From the NCBI GenBank assembly GCA_033557465.1, contig CM066033.1:710011637-710075636 (forward strand): a DNA stretch of 64,000 bases. The letters run 5' to 3'. The notes beneath the pieces were generated by a model. It had not been told where the DNA came from. It saw nothing but the letters and a program-made list of their open reading frames with translations, and made no database searches. Origin of the DNA: Ichthyophis bannanicus (Eukaryota > Chordata > Amphibia > Gymnophiona > Ichthyophiidae). The position numbers were made by a program, and so were the translations under genes. Positions 20,585 through 31,007 of the stretch are shown here, piece by piece; the first letter of the stretch is position 1; each line of letters opens with the position of its first letter.

Positions 20585-21655
20585 AGAGGAAAGGACATTA
20601 TCTGGTTGAGTGGGAGGCGACAAAGGGTACAGGTAAATGGAGCTCACTCTGAGAAGAAGTAGGTTACCAGTGTTGTGTCTCAGGGATCTGTCCTTGGTCT
20701 GATTCTTTTTAACATCTTTGCTAGTGATATTGCGGAAGGGCTGTCAGGTAAGGTTTGCCTTTTTGCGGATGATACCAAAATCTGCAATAGAGTAGACACC
20801 CAGGAAGGTGTAGATAACATGAGGAAGGAGGGATCTAGCTAAGCTTGAAGAATGGTCTAGAATCTGGCAGCTGAGATTTAATGTTAAAAAATGCAAGGTC
20901 ATGCATTTGGGCTGCAGCAATCCAATGGAGCAATATAGTATTGGGGGTGAAGTACTTTTGTCCACTAAAGAAGAGCGGGACCTAAGTGTGATTGTGTCTG
21001 ATGATCTTAAAGTAGCTAAACAGGTAGAAAAGGCGAGGGCAAAAGCTAGGAGGATGCTTGGGTGCGTAGGGAGAGGAATAGCCAGCAGAAGAAAGGAGAT
21101 GACAGTGCCTCTGTATAAGTCTTATGTGCGACCTCATTTGAAGTAGTGTGTGCAATTCTGGAGACCGCACCTTCAAAAGGATATAAACAGGCTGGAGTCG
21201 GTACAGAAGGTGGTTACTAAAATGGTTAGTGGTCTTCATTATAAAGCATATATGAGGACAGACTCAAGGATCTTAATATGTACACCTTAGAGGAAAGGCG
21301 GGATAGAGGTGATATAATGGAGATGTTTAAATACCTCTGTGGCGTAAATGCACAGGAGAAGAGCCTCTTTAGATTGAAAGCAAGCTCTGCTACGAGGGGA
21401 CATGGGATGAGGGTGAAGGGGGATAGATTCAGGAGTGATATGTGGAAATATTTCTTTATGGAAAGAGTAGTGGATCCGTGGAATAGTCTCCCAGTGGTGG
21501 TAGTAGAGATGAGGGCAGTATCTGAATTCAAAGAAGCATGGGACAAACACACAGAATCTCTAAAGGAAAAAGGGGGACTGCTGTAGTGGTTGATGTGGAA
21601 GGTCAGAACTAGATATGCCATGTGGTCTTTCTGTCATCATGTTTCTATGGTAATT
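20585..21655 (+). mobile_element. CR1-type LINE, 3' half
   Basis: The reverse transcriptase finger/palm reads VSQGSVLGLILFNIFASDIAEGL and LFADDTKIC (about 20675-20790, across a frameshift). The thumb and C-terminus follow: VSDDLKVAKQVEKARAKARRML, MTVPLYKSYVRPHLKYCVQFW, and VDPWNSLPVVVVEMRAVSEFK. It ends in GCCATGTGGTCTTTCTGTC then CATGTTTCTATGG. Inserted into the old DIRS fragment. Confidence 0.75.
20675..21586 (+). pseudogene. CR1 reverse transcriptase, C-terminal half
   Basis: Open blocks 20901-21146 and 21278-21586 are one gene broken by a stop at HLK-stop-CVQFW and by a frameshift around 21240-21280. The FADD active-site box is present upstream in another frame. The N-terminal endonuclease is absent. 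Typical of a 5'-truncated copy. Confidence 0.7.
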
Positions 21656-21828
21656 AATGTCACCTTCCATATCATCCTGCTAGACCAGTCCAGATAAGTG
21701 GGACATACCAAAGCTATGCCACCACTGGGCAGAAAGACAACACAACAACATTTAAGACCTCTGAGCCAAAGGCCAGGTCCACCTGAGCATGGACATCCAA
21801 AGTACTTATGTCTGAGGGGGCTACCGAG

Positions 21829-22490
21829 CTACGTTCCACCAACAAGGAAGCTTGTGCCCAAGTGTAATGCACATGGCACACCCTCCAGAACCAGCCAGTT
21901 CTGCAACAGATACACTAAGGCAATCGCCTCCTTGATCCAGCACCTCAAAGTAGACTTTCCAGCCACCTCACCTTTACAGAGTCCCATACCTTTACACAGT
22001 CCCACAAACAGCACAAAGAGATGATCCGACTTCTGGAAGAAGTTAATAACCCTCAAGTACTGGAGAAGCACCATCCTGACATCCACCAGGTTAAGGTCCT
22101 TGTGCTTCCCTTCGCACTGCTTAGAAAAGGAGGACAAACAGACTAACTGATTGACATGGAAGGCAGAAACTACACTGGGCAAAAAGGAAGAAACAGGCCA
22201 CATGCACATGGCCTTCCCAATAATGATAACTAAGGATCCCTGTATGACAAGGCCTGCAACTCTGAGAAACGTCTCACCAAACATATCACAACCAGAAAGA
22301 CAGTCTTGAGGATCAAATCTCTAAGTGTAGCCCACTTCAAAGGCTCCAATGGTTCAGACATCAAGGCCCAGAGCATCAGGCAGAGATCCCACAAACGAAT
22401 AATAGAACACGGGGGGAGAAGGGGTTTGAACGCAGATGTCATATCCCCCTCCCCCCCTACCCAGAAAAAAACAGCAACATGAGATGCCAT
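21829..22490 (-). pseudogene. Old DIRS tyrosine recombinase fragment
   Basis: Minus-strand blocks: LIRLWDLCLMLWALMSEPLEP, LKTVFLVVICLVRRFSELQAL (first Arg context, R-R-F-S-E-L), FLPSVVSAFHVNQLVCLSSF, LRCWIKEAIALVYLLQ, and ALHLGTSFLVGG where intact copies have the H-x-x-R box. The catalytic His is visible but the second Arg is lost. It is aligned to family A by DLILKTVFLVVIC and FHVNQ. Confidence 0.65.
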
Positions 22491-22659
22491 GGATCATTCC
22501 AGTCACTGGACCCCTAAAGAAGGAAAAGGCCGCCACCTGAACCTTTACAGAACTAAGAGAAAGGTCAGTCCAGACACTCCCAAAGAAAGGAAAGCAAGGA
22601 AGATAAGTCTGCTTTAATCAGGTTTAGCCAGATGCTGATGGCACCAACTCTCAAAAAGA

Positions 22660-23591
22660 CAGACATGAAGATGGGAAGGTCCCAAGATGGCCGCACACAG
22701 CTTCTGAGTAGAGCTCACGAGTTTCCAAATGGGGACGTTAAAGGCAAAAATTGGCTAAGCAACCCCCAGATAGAAGGTTATCTTCTGTTGGCTTACCTAA
22801 GGGGCCTTAGGGTGCCTATTTCCTTTCTCGAGAGCTGCCGCAGTTGACTGCTTTGGGAGGGGTGTTAACCCCGGCTTTCAATATGTTGGAGCGGGAAGGC
22901 TTGGAATGTTCTTTGGGGATAGACCTCACCCCTCCTGATCGATAGCATTCTCTGAGGTTGACAGCTTCTGCCGAAAATACAAGGAGCCAGAGTTTAGCCA
23001 GAGCCTGAGCTAGTGGTCCGGCTGATTCGCGGGGGCAGGCTACAGATGGTGACGTGGGGAGCGGCGACTTCTCGCAGGAACATAGTGTTGGCAGCATCCC
23101 CTCTGAGCTGGAGAGGTTGCGAGGAGTTGTAGAGCCCAAGAGTGAGCAGGAGAGAATGGCAGAGATGGAGAGTTCTTTTGCTGGAATATCAATGGAGACT
23201 TTTCTTCTGTGTCCAGAACAGATTACACTTGAGTCTATTTGAGGTGCTATTAAACAGCTTGGCAAGGCACTTTTGTCACCAAGTGCAGAAATTGGCTGCC
23301 CAATTCCAAGTTACTCAACACCAGTGTGTTATCAATACGTTGGAAATCTCTAAAATGCAAGTATTACTGAACAAAGTTTCTGTATGGGTTGAACAAGTGG
23401 AGAACTGTGCGGAAACAGTGGTTAAAGATATAACATACGTTAAGGCCAGACTGGAGCATTTGAAAAATGTTTCTAGGATGGCAAATATACGTTTTGATTA
23501 ATTTTTCTAAATCCCAGTTTATAACACCTTGGGAAATGTTTAAATCCAATTTGGCAAAAGTGTTGGCTGTTCCATCTGAGACTTATCCAGC
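22660..23591 (+). mobile_element. L1-type LINE, 5' UTR and ORF1 start
   Basis: CAAGATGGCCG at 22683-22693 lies near the presumed 5' end, as the YY1-type site does in mammalian L1. ORF1 remnants: ITLESI then AIKQLGKALLSPS (about 23220-23280), and NVSRMANIRF then INFSKSQF and LAKVLAVPSETYPAV across frames (about 23465-23590), corresponding to the start of the ORF1 RNA-recognition domain. Truncated at 23591 by a CR1 insertion. Confidence 0.6.
22683..22693 (+). promoter_or_regulatory. YY1-like site in the L1 5' UTR
   Basis: CAAGATGGCCG is the sequence that binds YY1 at the start of human L1. A related ACTATGGCCGCC lies at about 47684-47695 in the second plus-strand L1. Confidence 0.4.
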
Positions 23592-24185
23592 AGTTAGAAC
23601 ATAACATCATAAGATACATCATACTGGGTCAGATCAAGGTCCATCAAACCCAGTATCCTGTTTCCAACTGTGTGACCAATCTAGGTCACAAGTACCTAGC
23701 AGTTTCCCCAGAAGACACAGGTTCCACAATGCTTGTATTGGGTCAAGCAGTGGACTTCCCAGATCCCCTTTAATAATGGTTACAGACCTTTCCTCCAGGA
23801 ACTTGTCCAAACCTTTTTTAAACCCAGCTACACTACTAACAGCTTTTACTACATCCTCAGGTAATGAATTCCAGAGTTTGATTATGCGTTGAGTGAAAAA
23901 ATATTTTCTCTTATTAGTCTTAAATAGGTTACACTGTAGCTTCATCGCATGTCCCCTGGTCTTTCTATATTTTGATAACGTAAACAATCGATCTACATTT
24001 GCCCGTTCCACTCTATTAAATTATAGACCTCTTTCACATCTCCCCTCAGCCGTCTCTTTTCCAGGTTGAAGAGCCCTAACTTTTTTAGCCTCTCTTCATA
24101 GGCATAATCCTTCCATCCCCTTTACCATTTTGGTGGCTCTTCTCTGTACCTTTTCTAGTTTGGGTTGTGCTCTCCAGGTGCATCC
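23592..24185 (-). mobile_element. CR1-type LINE, 3' fragment
   Basis: Same family as 18551-19110. Minus-strand remnants include ERANVDRLFTLSKYRKTRGHAM, LQCNLFKTNKRKYFF and IIKLWNSLPEDVVKAVSS, the C-terminal end of CR1 reverse transcriptase, with the 3' tail TTATGATGTTATGTTCTAA at the left edge. Inserted in L1 ORF1. Confidence 0.75.
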
Positions 24186-25090
24186 CTCCTTCATGAACGC
24201 TAGCCTGAATGGGTACCAGTATTTCAACTATGCCTGTCTCAGAATCCTTGTGATCTCTTGACATTTCCTTAAGGTGCTACAGAGTCCCAACTGCCAGGTT
24301 AGCATACAGGGCAATCTGATAATCCTGCCATGCAAAACTGCTCATAATATGCATTTTCACTGCTATTTGCTCCTTGACCTTATAGCTATGCAAGCAAATC
24401 ACAATGTCTCTGGGCATTGTTGCAGGGAGGTCCCAGTGCTCCATCCAGTTCACTCAAGTCTGGTACCTCTGTCTCAACTCCTTGCCAGAGAGCCTCCTTA
24501 CAGATAAGGCTCCACCACTCTCCTACAATCTGCAAACCTCATATCCTCATATGTGGAGATTACTCATGCGTGACCTATTCTCCAGGTCCTCTATTTTCAG
24601 CAGCATCTGCTCCTTTCAGTCCTCATTCGCCTGCACTGCTGCTGCAAGTACCTTTTGTTTCTCCACTAACTGGTCAAGCCGCTCATAGTGCTCACCCACT
24701 CTCTGGCCTATGTCAGTTATCTCCTCTTTAAGCTCACCAACCATCTCCCCCAGCTCTGCTTTCACCACCTGCAGTTCCACCTTGAGATCCTTAAAACATT
24801 TTTTTAGCTCTTCTCTAGAGACCTGGCCCTCAGCCCTCTCCTCTCCAGCAGCTGCACTGAGGCTCTGAGCCCCTCCAGTCACTATCTTGTTCTCCCCATA
24901 AGGCTCGGGATGGGAACCTGCATACACAAATTCTTTTAAATCCTCCACACGTTGGCGAGTGCTCATCCCGAGCCTCCCCTCGCTCTCTGCGTCATCAGCC
25001 ACACTTTTTTCACTTTTTTGCCAGTCATGCAGGGATTACACAGTACTTTTAGCAGGATCGGCACCATAGCGGTGGCCTCACACTATCATC
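24186..25090 (-). pseudogene. L1-type ORF1, degenerate (minus strand)
   Basis: From about 25002 the minus strand encodes a coiled coil (REELKKCFKDLKVELQVVKAEL, then ERLDQLVEKQKVLAAAVQAN), then after a stop LLKIEDLENRSRMSN, the entry to the RNA-recognition fold, and further on PRDIVICLHSYKVKEQ. The order coiled coil, RRM, C-terminal domain is that of L1 ORF1p, the RNA-binding chaperone of the L1 particle. It parallels the better-kept ORF1 at 35117-36284. Several stops. Confidence 0.7.
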
Positions 25091-25342
25091 ATGCAAGGTG
25101 ACATCACTTCCTTTTTTTCAAGGTACTGCCCCTTTACATTTCTGCTGCCTCTTTTCCCATCTTACTTTTTTCTTTCCTGAATGCTTCGATCCCCGCGGCT
25201 CTCTGCTGCTTTGGGTTTCTTCCTCCTGTTCTGCTTGCAGGGATCCGATCTCCCGTGGGCAGACGGAAGGGGTTTTCTGTCCTTGATCGGAGGAGTAAGC
25301 TAATACCAGGCACCATATAAATTTCTGGTCTCCATGGCAACT
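25091..25342. other. Unassigned sequence
   Basis: GC-richer than its surroundings. A minus-strand frame is open through it but shows no recognisable domain. It may be decayed DIRS leader or spacer next to the recombinase fragment. Confidence 0.4.
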
Positions 25343-25437
25343 AGGCTTCATCAAGCCCTTAAGATGGAACTTGGACACTACCTTAGGAAGGAACTTTGAA
25401 TGAGTGTGCAGAACCATCCAGTTGTAAAACTCTGTAT

Positions 25438-25448
25438 AAGGTGGATCA
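25438..25448 (+). repeat. 11-bp target duplication of the BovB LINE
   Basis: AAGGTGGATCA occurs here and at 27804-27814, exactly bordering the LINE. Removing the LINE and one copy restores the recombinase frame. Confidence 0.85.
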
Positions 25449-26907
25449 CCTTGAGAATAAACCACTGGAATTTAAAGACTGCCTGCAAAATCGATTTGCT
25501 GCTTTAGATACAAATGACAGAGCTCCGGAAGAGTTATGGAATAACATCAAGAAAGTTGTGTTGGAAGAAAGCGAGAAGTCTCTACAAAAGGTGAAAAAGC
25601 AAAAAGGGCCAAAATGGATGACTGAAGAAACTCTGAAAATTGCCCAGAAACGCAGAGAAGCTAAAGCCAGAGGAGAAAGAAAGACAATCGCAGAACTCAG
25701 AGATTTCCAAAGTGCAGCAAGACAGGACAAGGAAAAATACTACAATGACACTTGCAAGGAAATAGAAGCAGAAACTATTAGAGGGAGAACAAGATCGGCT
25801 TTCCTAAAGCTAAGAGAGTTAAAGAAAAAGTTCCAGCCTCGAATTGGAATGTTACAAGATGCTCAAGGTTCTATGTTGAATGATGCTGAGAAGATCAAGA
25901 AAAGGTGGAAGGAATATACAGAGTTTTTATATGATAAAGATCAAGTGGACCAACAGCCGTTTCAACCTGTACCTTATGATCGGGAACCATTGGTGATGAA
26001 AGAAGAAGTTGAAGCAGCATTGAAAGCCTTATCAAAGAACAAAGCACCAGGCATTGATTGCATTCCCATAGAAGTATTGCAGCAATCTGATGCAGCTGTT
26101 ACCGTACTCACAAGGCTCTGCCAAGAAATATGGAAGACAACATCATGGCCAACTGACTGGAAAAGATCTGTGTGTATACAAATACTAAAGAAAGGTGATC
26201 CAACTGACTGTGGAAATTATCGCACAATCGCTCTGATCCCACATGCCAGCAAGATTCTACTGAAGATTATTCAAGAGAGACTACAACCATACCTGGAACA
26301 AGAACTATCTGAAGTGCAAGCAGGGTTCAGGAAAGGGCGAGGAACGAGAGACATCATTGCAGATGTGAGATGGATCCTTGAAAAGACTAAAGAATACCAA
26401 GAGGATATCTATTTGTGCTTTATCGACTATAGCAAGGCTTTTGACTGTGTAAACCATGAGAAACTCTGGACCACATTAAGAAGCATGGGTATACCAGAAC
26501 ACCTGATCGTTCTCTTGCGCAATCTGTACATTGATCAAGAAGCAGCAGTTCGAACGGAACAAGGAGAAACAGAATGGTTTAAAATAAGCAAAGGTGTAAG
26601 ACAAGGCTGCATACTTTCCCCCTACCTGTTTAATTTATATGCAGAACAAATCATCAGAGAAGCGGGATTGTATGAAGACAACAGAGGTGTGAAGATTGGT
26701 GGAAGACTCATCAACAACCTTCGCTATGCTGATGATACCACTACTGGCTGAAAGTGAAGATGATCTGAAACATTTGCTTCTCACAATCAAAGAACATAGT
26801 CTCAAAATGGGCCTGCGCCTTAATGTAAAGAAGACAAAGATCATGACAACTGGCATAATCAACAGGTTCATCGTTGAAGGAGAAGAAATTGAAATTGTGA
26901 ACAACTT

Positions 26908-27205
26908 GGAGTTGGAGGAGTGGCCTAGTGGTTGGGGCAAGGTACTTCAGGCCAGAAGGTCGGGAGTTCAAATCCCACTAGAGGACAGTAACCTTGGGCC
27001 AGAAGGACTGGAGTTTCTAGTCCCACAGGTGCTCCTTGTGGTCTTGGGCAAGCCACTTAACTATTTTACAGGGAACATGGGCTATGGAGGGTTATCTCCA
27101 AGTTATAATGCCCTGTTCAACGTAATTTCAGTTTGTTCAATGTAAACCGCACTGATGCAGAATAGCGCGGTATATAAGAGAATGTAAATAAAATAAATAA
27201 ATAAA
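26908..27205 (+). mobile_element. tRNA-derived SINE, copy S2, with an internal 31-bp inversion
   Basis: Same family as S1 (1678-1972), nearly identical at the head and tail. The flank AACTT (26903-26907 and 27206-27210) is the target duplication; removing the SINE restores the BovB reading EIVNN-FNLLGSTIN. Bases 27061-27091 are the exact reverse complement of the corresponding 31 bases of S1 (1829-1859), while both sides stay collinear. Confidence 0.85.
27061..27091 (-). repeat. Inverted 31-bp segment inside SINE S2
   Basis: Reading the minus strand here gives exactly the 31 plus-strand bases at 1829-1859 of copy S1. In both copies the segment is preceded by CACTTAA and followed by TTATCTCC. 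The S1 orientation fits the MIR-like core (CACTTAACCCTCCAT), so S2 is the inverted form. Confidence 0.9.
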
Positions 27206-27889
27206 AACTTTAACCTACTTGGATCAACTATCAATAAAGAAGCAACAAGCAGTCAAGAAATCAGACGACGCATTGCTCTTGGCAGAATGGCTATGAAAGA
27301 CCTAGATAAGATTCTCAAGAGCAGAGATGTCTCTCTCCATACAAAGATTCGACTTGTTCAAGCCATGGTATTTTCAACAACATCATATGGATGTGAAAGC
27401 TGGACAGTGAAAAAGACAGATAGGAAGAAAATTGATGCCTTTGATTTATGGTGTTGGCGGCAAATACTGTGTATACCATGGACTGCCCGAAGAACAAACC
27501 AGTCTGTACTAGAGGAGATCAAACCTAAGCTTTCTTTAGAAGCTCAGATGACAAGACTTCGACTTTCATACTTTGGACACATCATGCGAAGAGAGAAATC
27601 ATTAGAGAAAGACATTATGCTTGGCAAGATAGAAGGTCAACGCAAAAGAGGAAGGCCAGCAATGAGATGGATCGATACAATAACAGCAGCTACGGGTACC
27701 AGTCTGTCAACAATGATCCGCCTGACTGAAGACCGAACACAATTTAGGATAGCTATCCAGAGGGTCGCCATGAGTCGACTCCGACTCGACAGCACTTAAC
27801 AACAAGGTGGATCAGTTACGAGAGCCTGGAGCTCACTTACTCTGCGTGCTCAAATTACTTCCACCAAAACAAGACCTTCCTGATCCTGT

Positions 27890-29400
27890 ACTTCAGTGCA
27901 CATGTGACCTGTCTAATGCTGAACAGTACTATTTAACTCATTTTTATACTGTTTTTCTACAAGTCAAAACAGTTTACAATAAACTAGGTGCAATCAGATA
28001 ACATTCTCTACACTGAATAACTTACAGGTAACATTGAATACAGTAACATTAACAGACTACATTAGCAAGAACAATAACGTTAGTAATGGGAAGATTCACC
28101 CTACTGGCTAAGTTAACAGTAGAATACTGGTTGTGGTCGTATGATGCTGTTGTATGCTAGTGTTTTTAATCCATCCAGTCTGGCTAAAAAGTGGGAACCA
28201 GATGGGAGGAATTCCTTTTATGTACGATGCTTTTTGTTTGTTGGGCTGTGCTGCTGCGGTGATGGGGTGGCGAGTAGCTTGTGTGTGGTGGGCCTATTTT
28301 GTTGATTTGGCATGCATTAATCCTGTTGCAGGTCTGTGCCGTAGTATTCTAGGACAAGGCGGATTTTTAGCTTCTTGTGGCATTGTTAGTGATTCAATGG
28401 CCCTTAGGTTAGAAAGTAGAGAGTTCCAGATGGACGGGGCGTAGAGGAAGAATGCCCGATTGCATGTGCTTTGTTTGCGCTTGTGATTCTGGAGTGGAAT
28501 CGCCAGGAGTTGTGTGCTTTGTGTCTTCATAACCTATTGCTTTTGGATCCACATAAAAGTGTTTGTAGGTGTTCCACTGATTGGTTGTGTAATATTTTGT
28601 AGGTGTTGAGAATGGATTTATATTTGATTCTGGAGATGATGGGAAGCCAGTGCAGTTGCTTTAGCATGGGGGTGGATGAGGGTATGTCATGGTGCAGATT
28701 CTTGCTGCAATGTTTTGTGCTAACTGCAGTGGGTATGATGTGTGTTTGGGCAGTCCTTGGTATTTTGAATTACTGTAATCTAATGGGGGGGGAGGGGGTT
28801 TGACTGCTTGGCAGACTGTATGGAAATCTTCGAGTTTAAGGAGGGAGTGTAGAGTCTTAAGCATTCTGAATTTATAGTAGACTAATTTGGTGGTGTTTTT
28901 GATTTGAGCTTGTAAGTTTAGCCCTTGGTCAATTATTACTCCCAAGTATTTGACCTCCGTTTTGACTTGGAATTCAATGTTACTTATTTTGAGCGTTGTT
29001 GGTGGTTAGAAATTTGTGTCTTTAGTTACGTGAAGGACCTCCATCTTTTTGTAGATGATGGTAGGGTTATGTTATGTTGGTGGAGCCACTTTGCTATCTC
29101 TGTGAAGCATTTGAATATTTCTGAATAGTCCAATGTGGTTGTAGAGAATGGTGTATAAATCATGTCATTATCAGCGTAAATTTTATATTCAATTTTGAGG
29201 CTCTGGATTAGTGCGCATGATAGCTGGATGTAGATGCTGAATAATATGGAGAAGAGAGAGGAGCCTTGGGGTACCCCCTGCTGTAGGGTATACAGAAGGG
29301 ATCTTTGGGTACAAACTTATTTGCTTGCTTTGGTCAGAGAGATAAGAGTGAAACCACTTAATAGTGGTACCCTGTAGTCCGATATCCTGGAGTCACTTGA
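27890..29400 (-). mobile_element. L2-type LINE fragment (minus strand)
   Basis: Minus-strand remnants of the reverse transcriptase: GVPQGSSLSSILFS and YKIYADND (palm, about 29280-29150), YLGVIIDQGLNL then KFRMLKTLHSLLKLEDFHTV (about 28950-28820), LQLAQNIAARIC, and FFLYAPSIWNSLLSNLRAIES (about 28460-28380). It spans palm to C-terminus with many breaks, including a poly-G run near 28785. The 3' tail at the left edge is not clear. Confidence 0.65.
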
Positions 29401-29880
29401 GCAGCATGTGGTGCAGTGGCCAGCTGCATAGCTACTGACATTTTGGTAGTGATCATCACCATAAGTGAGGGGAAGGCCTTGCCTTAATTTACAGTATGAA
29501 GGCATGTCTCCCTGCAAAATACTTTTCTACTTCAGCCCTTGAAGGTCTCTCTATAAGGCTGCATGGCTCCCTTCCAAATGACATTCTATTTATCAGTCCC
29601 TGCCAATGTCCATGCAAGCTATTCAGGACCTCTATGCTACAATCTCCTCACAAGCACTTTAACATGCATGCTACTGGGAGCTTTTAAATGTTCATACGAC
29701 TGATCTAAGTAGCTCCCTTACTCAGATTTCTTGCAATTCCTTTACAGGGTAAACTTAACTGAATATATAACTTGCGCTACCCATATAGCTGGCCAGACAA
29801 TGGATCCGATCATAGCCCCTGACAGCAAGTCCTCTCATTTCCAGACACACCATTACTATGTTTCTTTTGATTAGCTTGAC
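29401..29880. other. Unassigned sequence
   Basis: No convincing coding frame, repeat end or motif. Confidence 0.5.
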
Positions 29881-30487
29881 TTGTATTCTCCATTGCCCTG
29901 CTCTTTGCTTAGACTATGGAATGCCCATAAGCTGCGGGATATCTTGGCCCCTGATTGTTTCTAGTACATTGTGCTCCATTCCCACCTGACTCATGTAGTG
30001 TACTACTTGTTAGCAAGACAGGCATTTTGGGACTGTCCTTCACTCAACATTGGATGAGGTAGCTCCTGAGCGAACATATTGGGGCTCACGTGTAACAATC
30101 TCACCATCTTGACCTTCAGCTTTGTAAGATTCAGCTGTGCCAAACAGAGTACCAGTAGCACAGACAACCCTCTCCTTGACAGCTTATTGCGAGACTGTCA
30201 GACAATTAAAATGTGAAATTCATCTAGGAAAGAAAAACTGCATCTCTGCATTACTGGAAAAAGACCAGGAACTGTTCACGCTCTTCTGCCTAGTGAACTG
30301 CCTGCATAGCGTCTCTTCCCATCTTATAGTTCCCCAACTAGCTGATGGATTTATGCAGAAAAACAGGGACAGTCAATCCTCCTTACCGCTATCAATTCCA
30401 TCACCTGCTGCAGTTACAGCTCCTGAAAACCCCTCCCCCCACCTGAGCCTTCTATGCCCACAATGGGTTCACTTGCAAACTTCAATA

Positions 30488-30502
30488 TTCCCACCCACTT
30501 TT
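30488..30502 (+). repeat. 15-bp target duplication of the L1
   Basis: TTCCCACCCACTTTT is found here and at 37164-37178, flanking the L1. The left copy runs into the T tract that is the L1 poly(A) tail on the other strand. Confidence 0.8.
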
Positions 30503-31007
30503 TTTTTTTTTTTGTAACTTAAGTTTTTATTCAATGCCTTTGTGATACAAAACACCAACTGTGCAAAACAGATACATCTGTACCATTAACTGAACATGGT
30601 TTACATTCTTACCAACCAACTTCTCTGACAGAGTCCACCTCTGTACAAACATTCTATATTACATCAACCAAGAACATCACCTACATTTGTATGGCATGTT
30701 TCGTTCTCTATTCTTTTTATAATTACTTAAAGTTTATTCAACAATAACAGGAACACCATACCCAATACACAACTTCTGTACCACATTTTGTTTCAACCCA
30801 TATAAACCTATTATCTCTAGTAGCTCTTCTGTTATCACTAGATGAGCCCTCTATAACCCCATCCCTTGCTCCACCCCTCATTCTGTATCCTGCGAACTTT
30901 AAGTACCTCCCCAACCCTACCCCCCTCCCCCTACCCCTCCCCTCCCCCTTCCCACCAGCCCCTTCCCCCACATCCCTACCTAGCTATAACATCACCAGTA
31001 GTGACCT

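Larger units (their letters stand above)
20240..22600 (-). mobile_element. Old DIRS family A fragment, split by a CR1 element
   Basis: The left edge has ACTTACCAGCTGTCC then CTAGGCCAGTCCAGACAAG; on the far side of the CR1 insertion CTAGACCAGTCCAGATAAGTG appears again, as the end and internal complementary copy would in family A. Recombinase remnants follow up to about 22490. The sequence is clearly older than A1 and A2. Confidence 0.55.
25451..27799 (+). pseudogene. BovB reverse transcriptase
   Basis: Blocks in order: KNKAPGIDCIPIEVLQQS, GNYRTIALIPHASKILLKII, VQAGFRKGRGTRDIIADVRW, YLCFIDYSKAFDCVNHEKLW (first catalytic Asp), ISKGVRQGCILSPYLFNLYAE, LRYADDTT (the ADD pair, about 26725). A frameshift at about 26745 moves LAESEDDLKHLLLTI to the next frame. 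After the SINE come MAMKDLDKILKSRDVSL, SYGCESWTVKKTDRKKID, LWCWRQILCIPWTARRTNQS and GQRKRGRPAMRWIDTI. The catalytic motifs are intact; one frameshift and the SINE inactivate the copy, so it looks fairly young. Confidence 0.85.
25449..27803 (+). mobile_element. RTE/BovB-type LINE, 5'-truncated, carrying a SINE
   Basis: It contains the end of the endonuclease linker, a complete reverse transcriptase and the C-terminal domain. It ends in TCGCCATGAGTCGACTCCG, CTCGACAGCACTTAACAACA, the signature tail of BovB/RTE elements. A SINE (26908-27205) lies between the thumb and the C-terminal part. The 5' end starts directly at the target duplication. Confidence 0.85.
25343..27885 (-). pseudogene. DIRS recombinase fragment, split by a BovB LINE
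   Basis: 25343-25448 reads on the minus strand PPYTEFYNWMVLHTHSKFLP then KVVSKFHL. 27815-27885 continues the other side with RRVSELQALVTD. Joined across the LINE this gives RRVSELQALVTDPPYTEF, the first catalytic Arg region of a DIRS tyrosine recombinase. Only this small part of the gene survives. Confidence 0.75.

Noticed and set aside
30062..30122. Short minus-strand open stretch that might be a host exon
   Set aside because: The donor is weak, the frame ends in a stop, and the plus strand reads as part of an L2 element.
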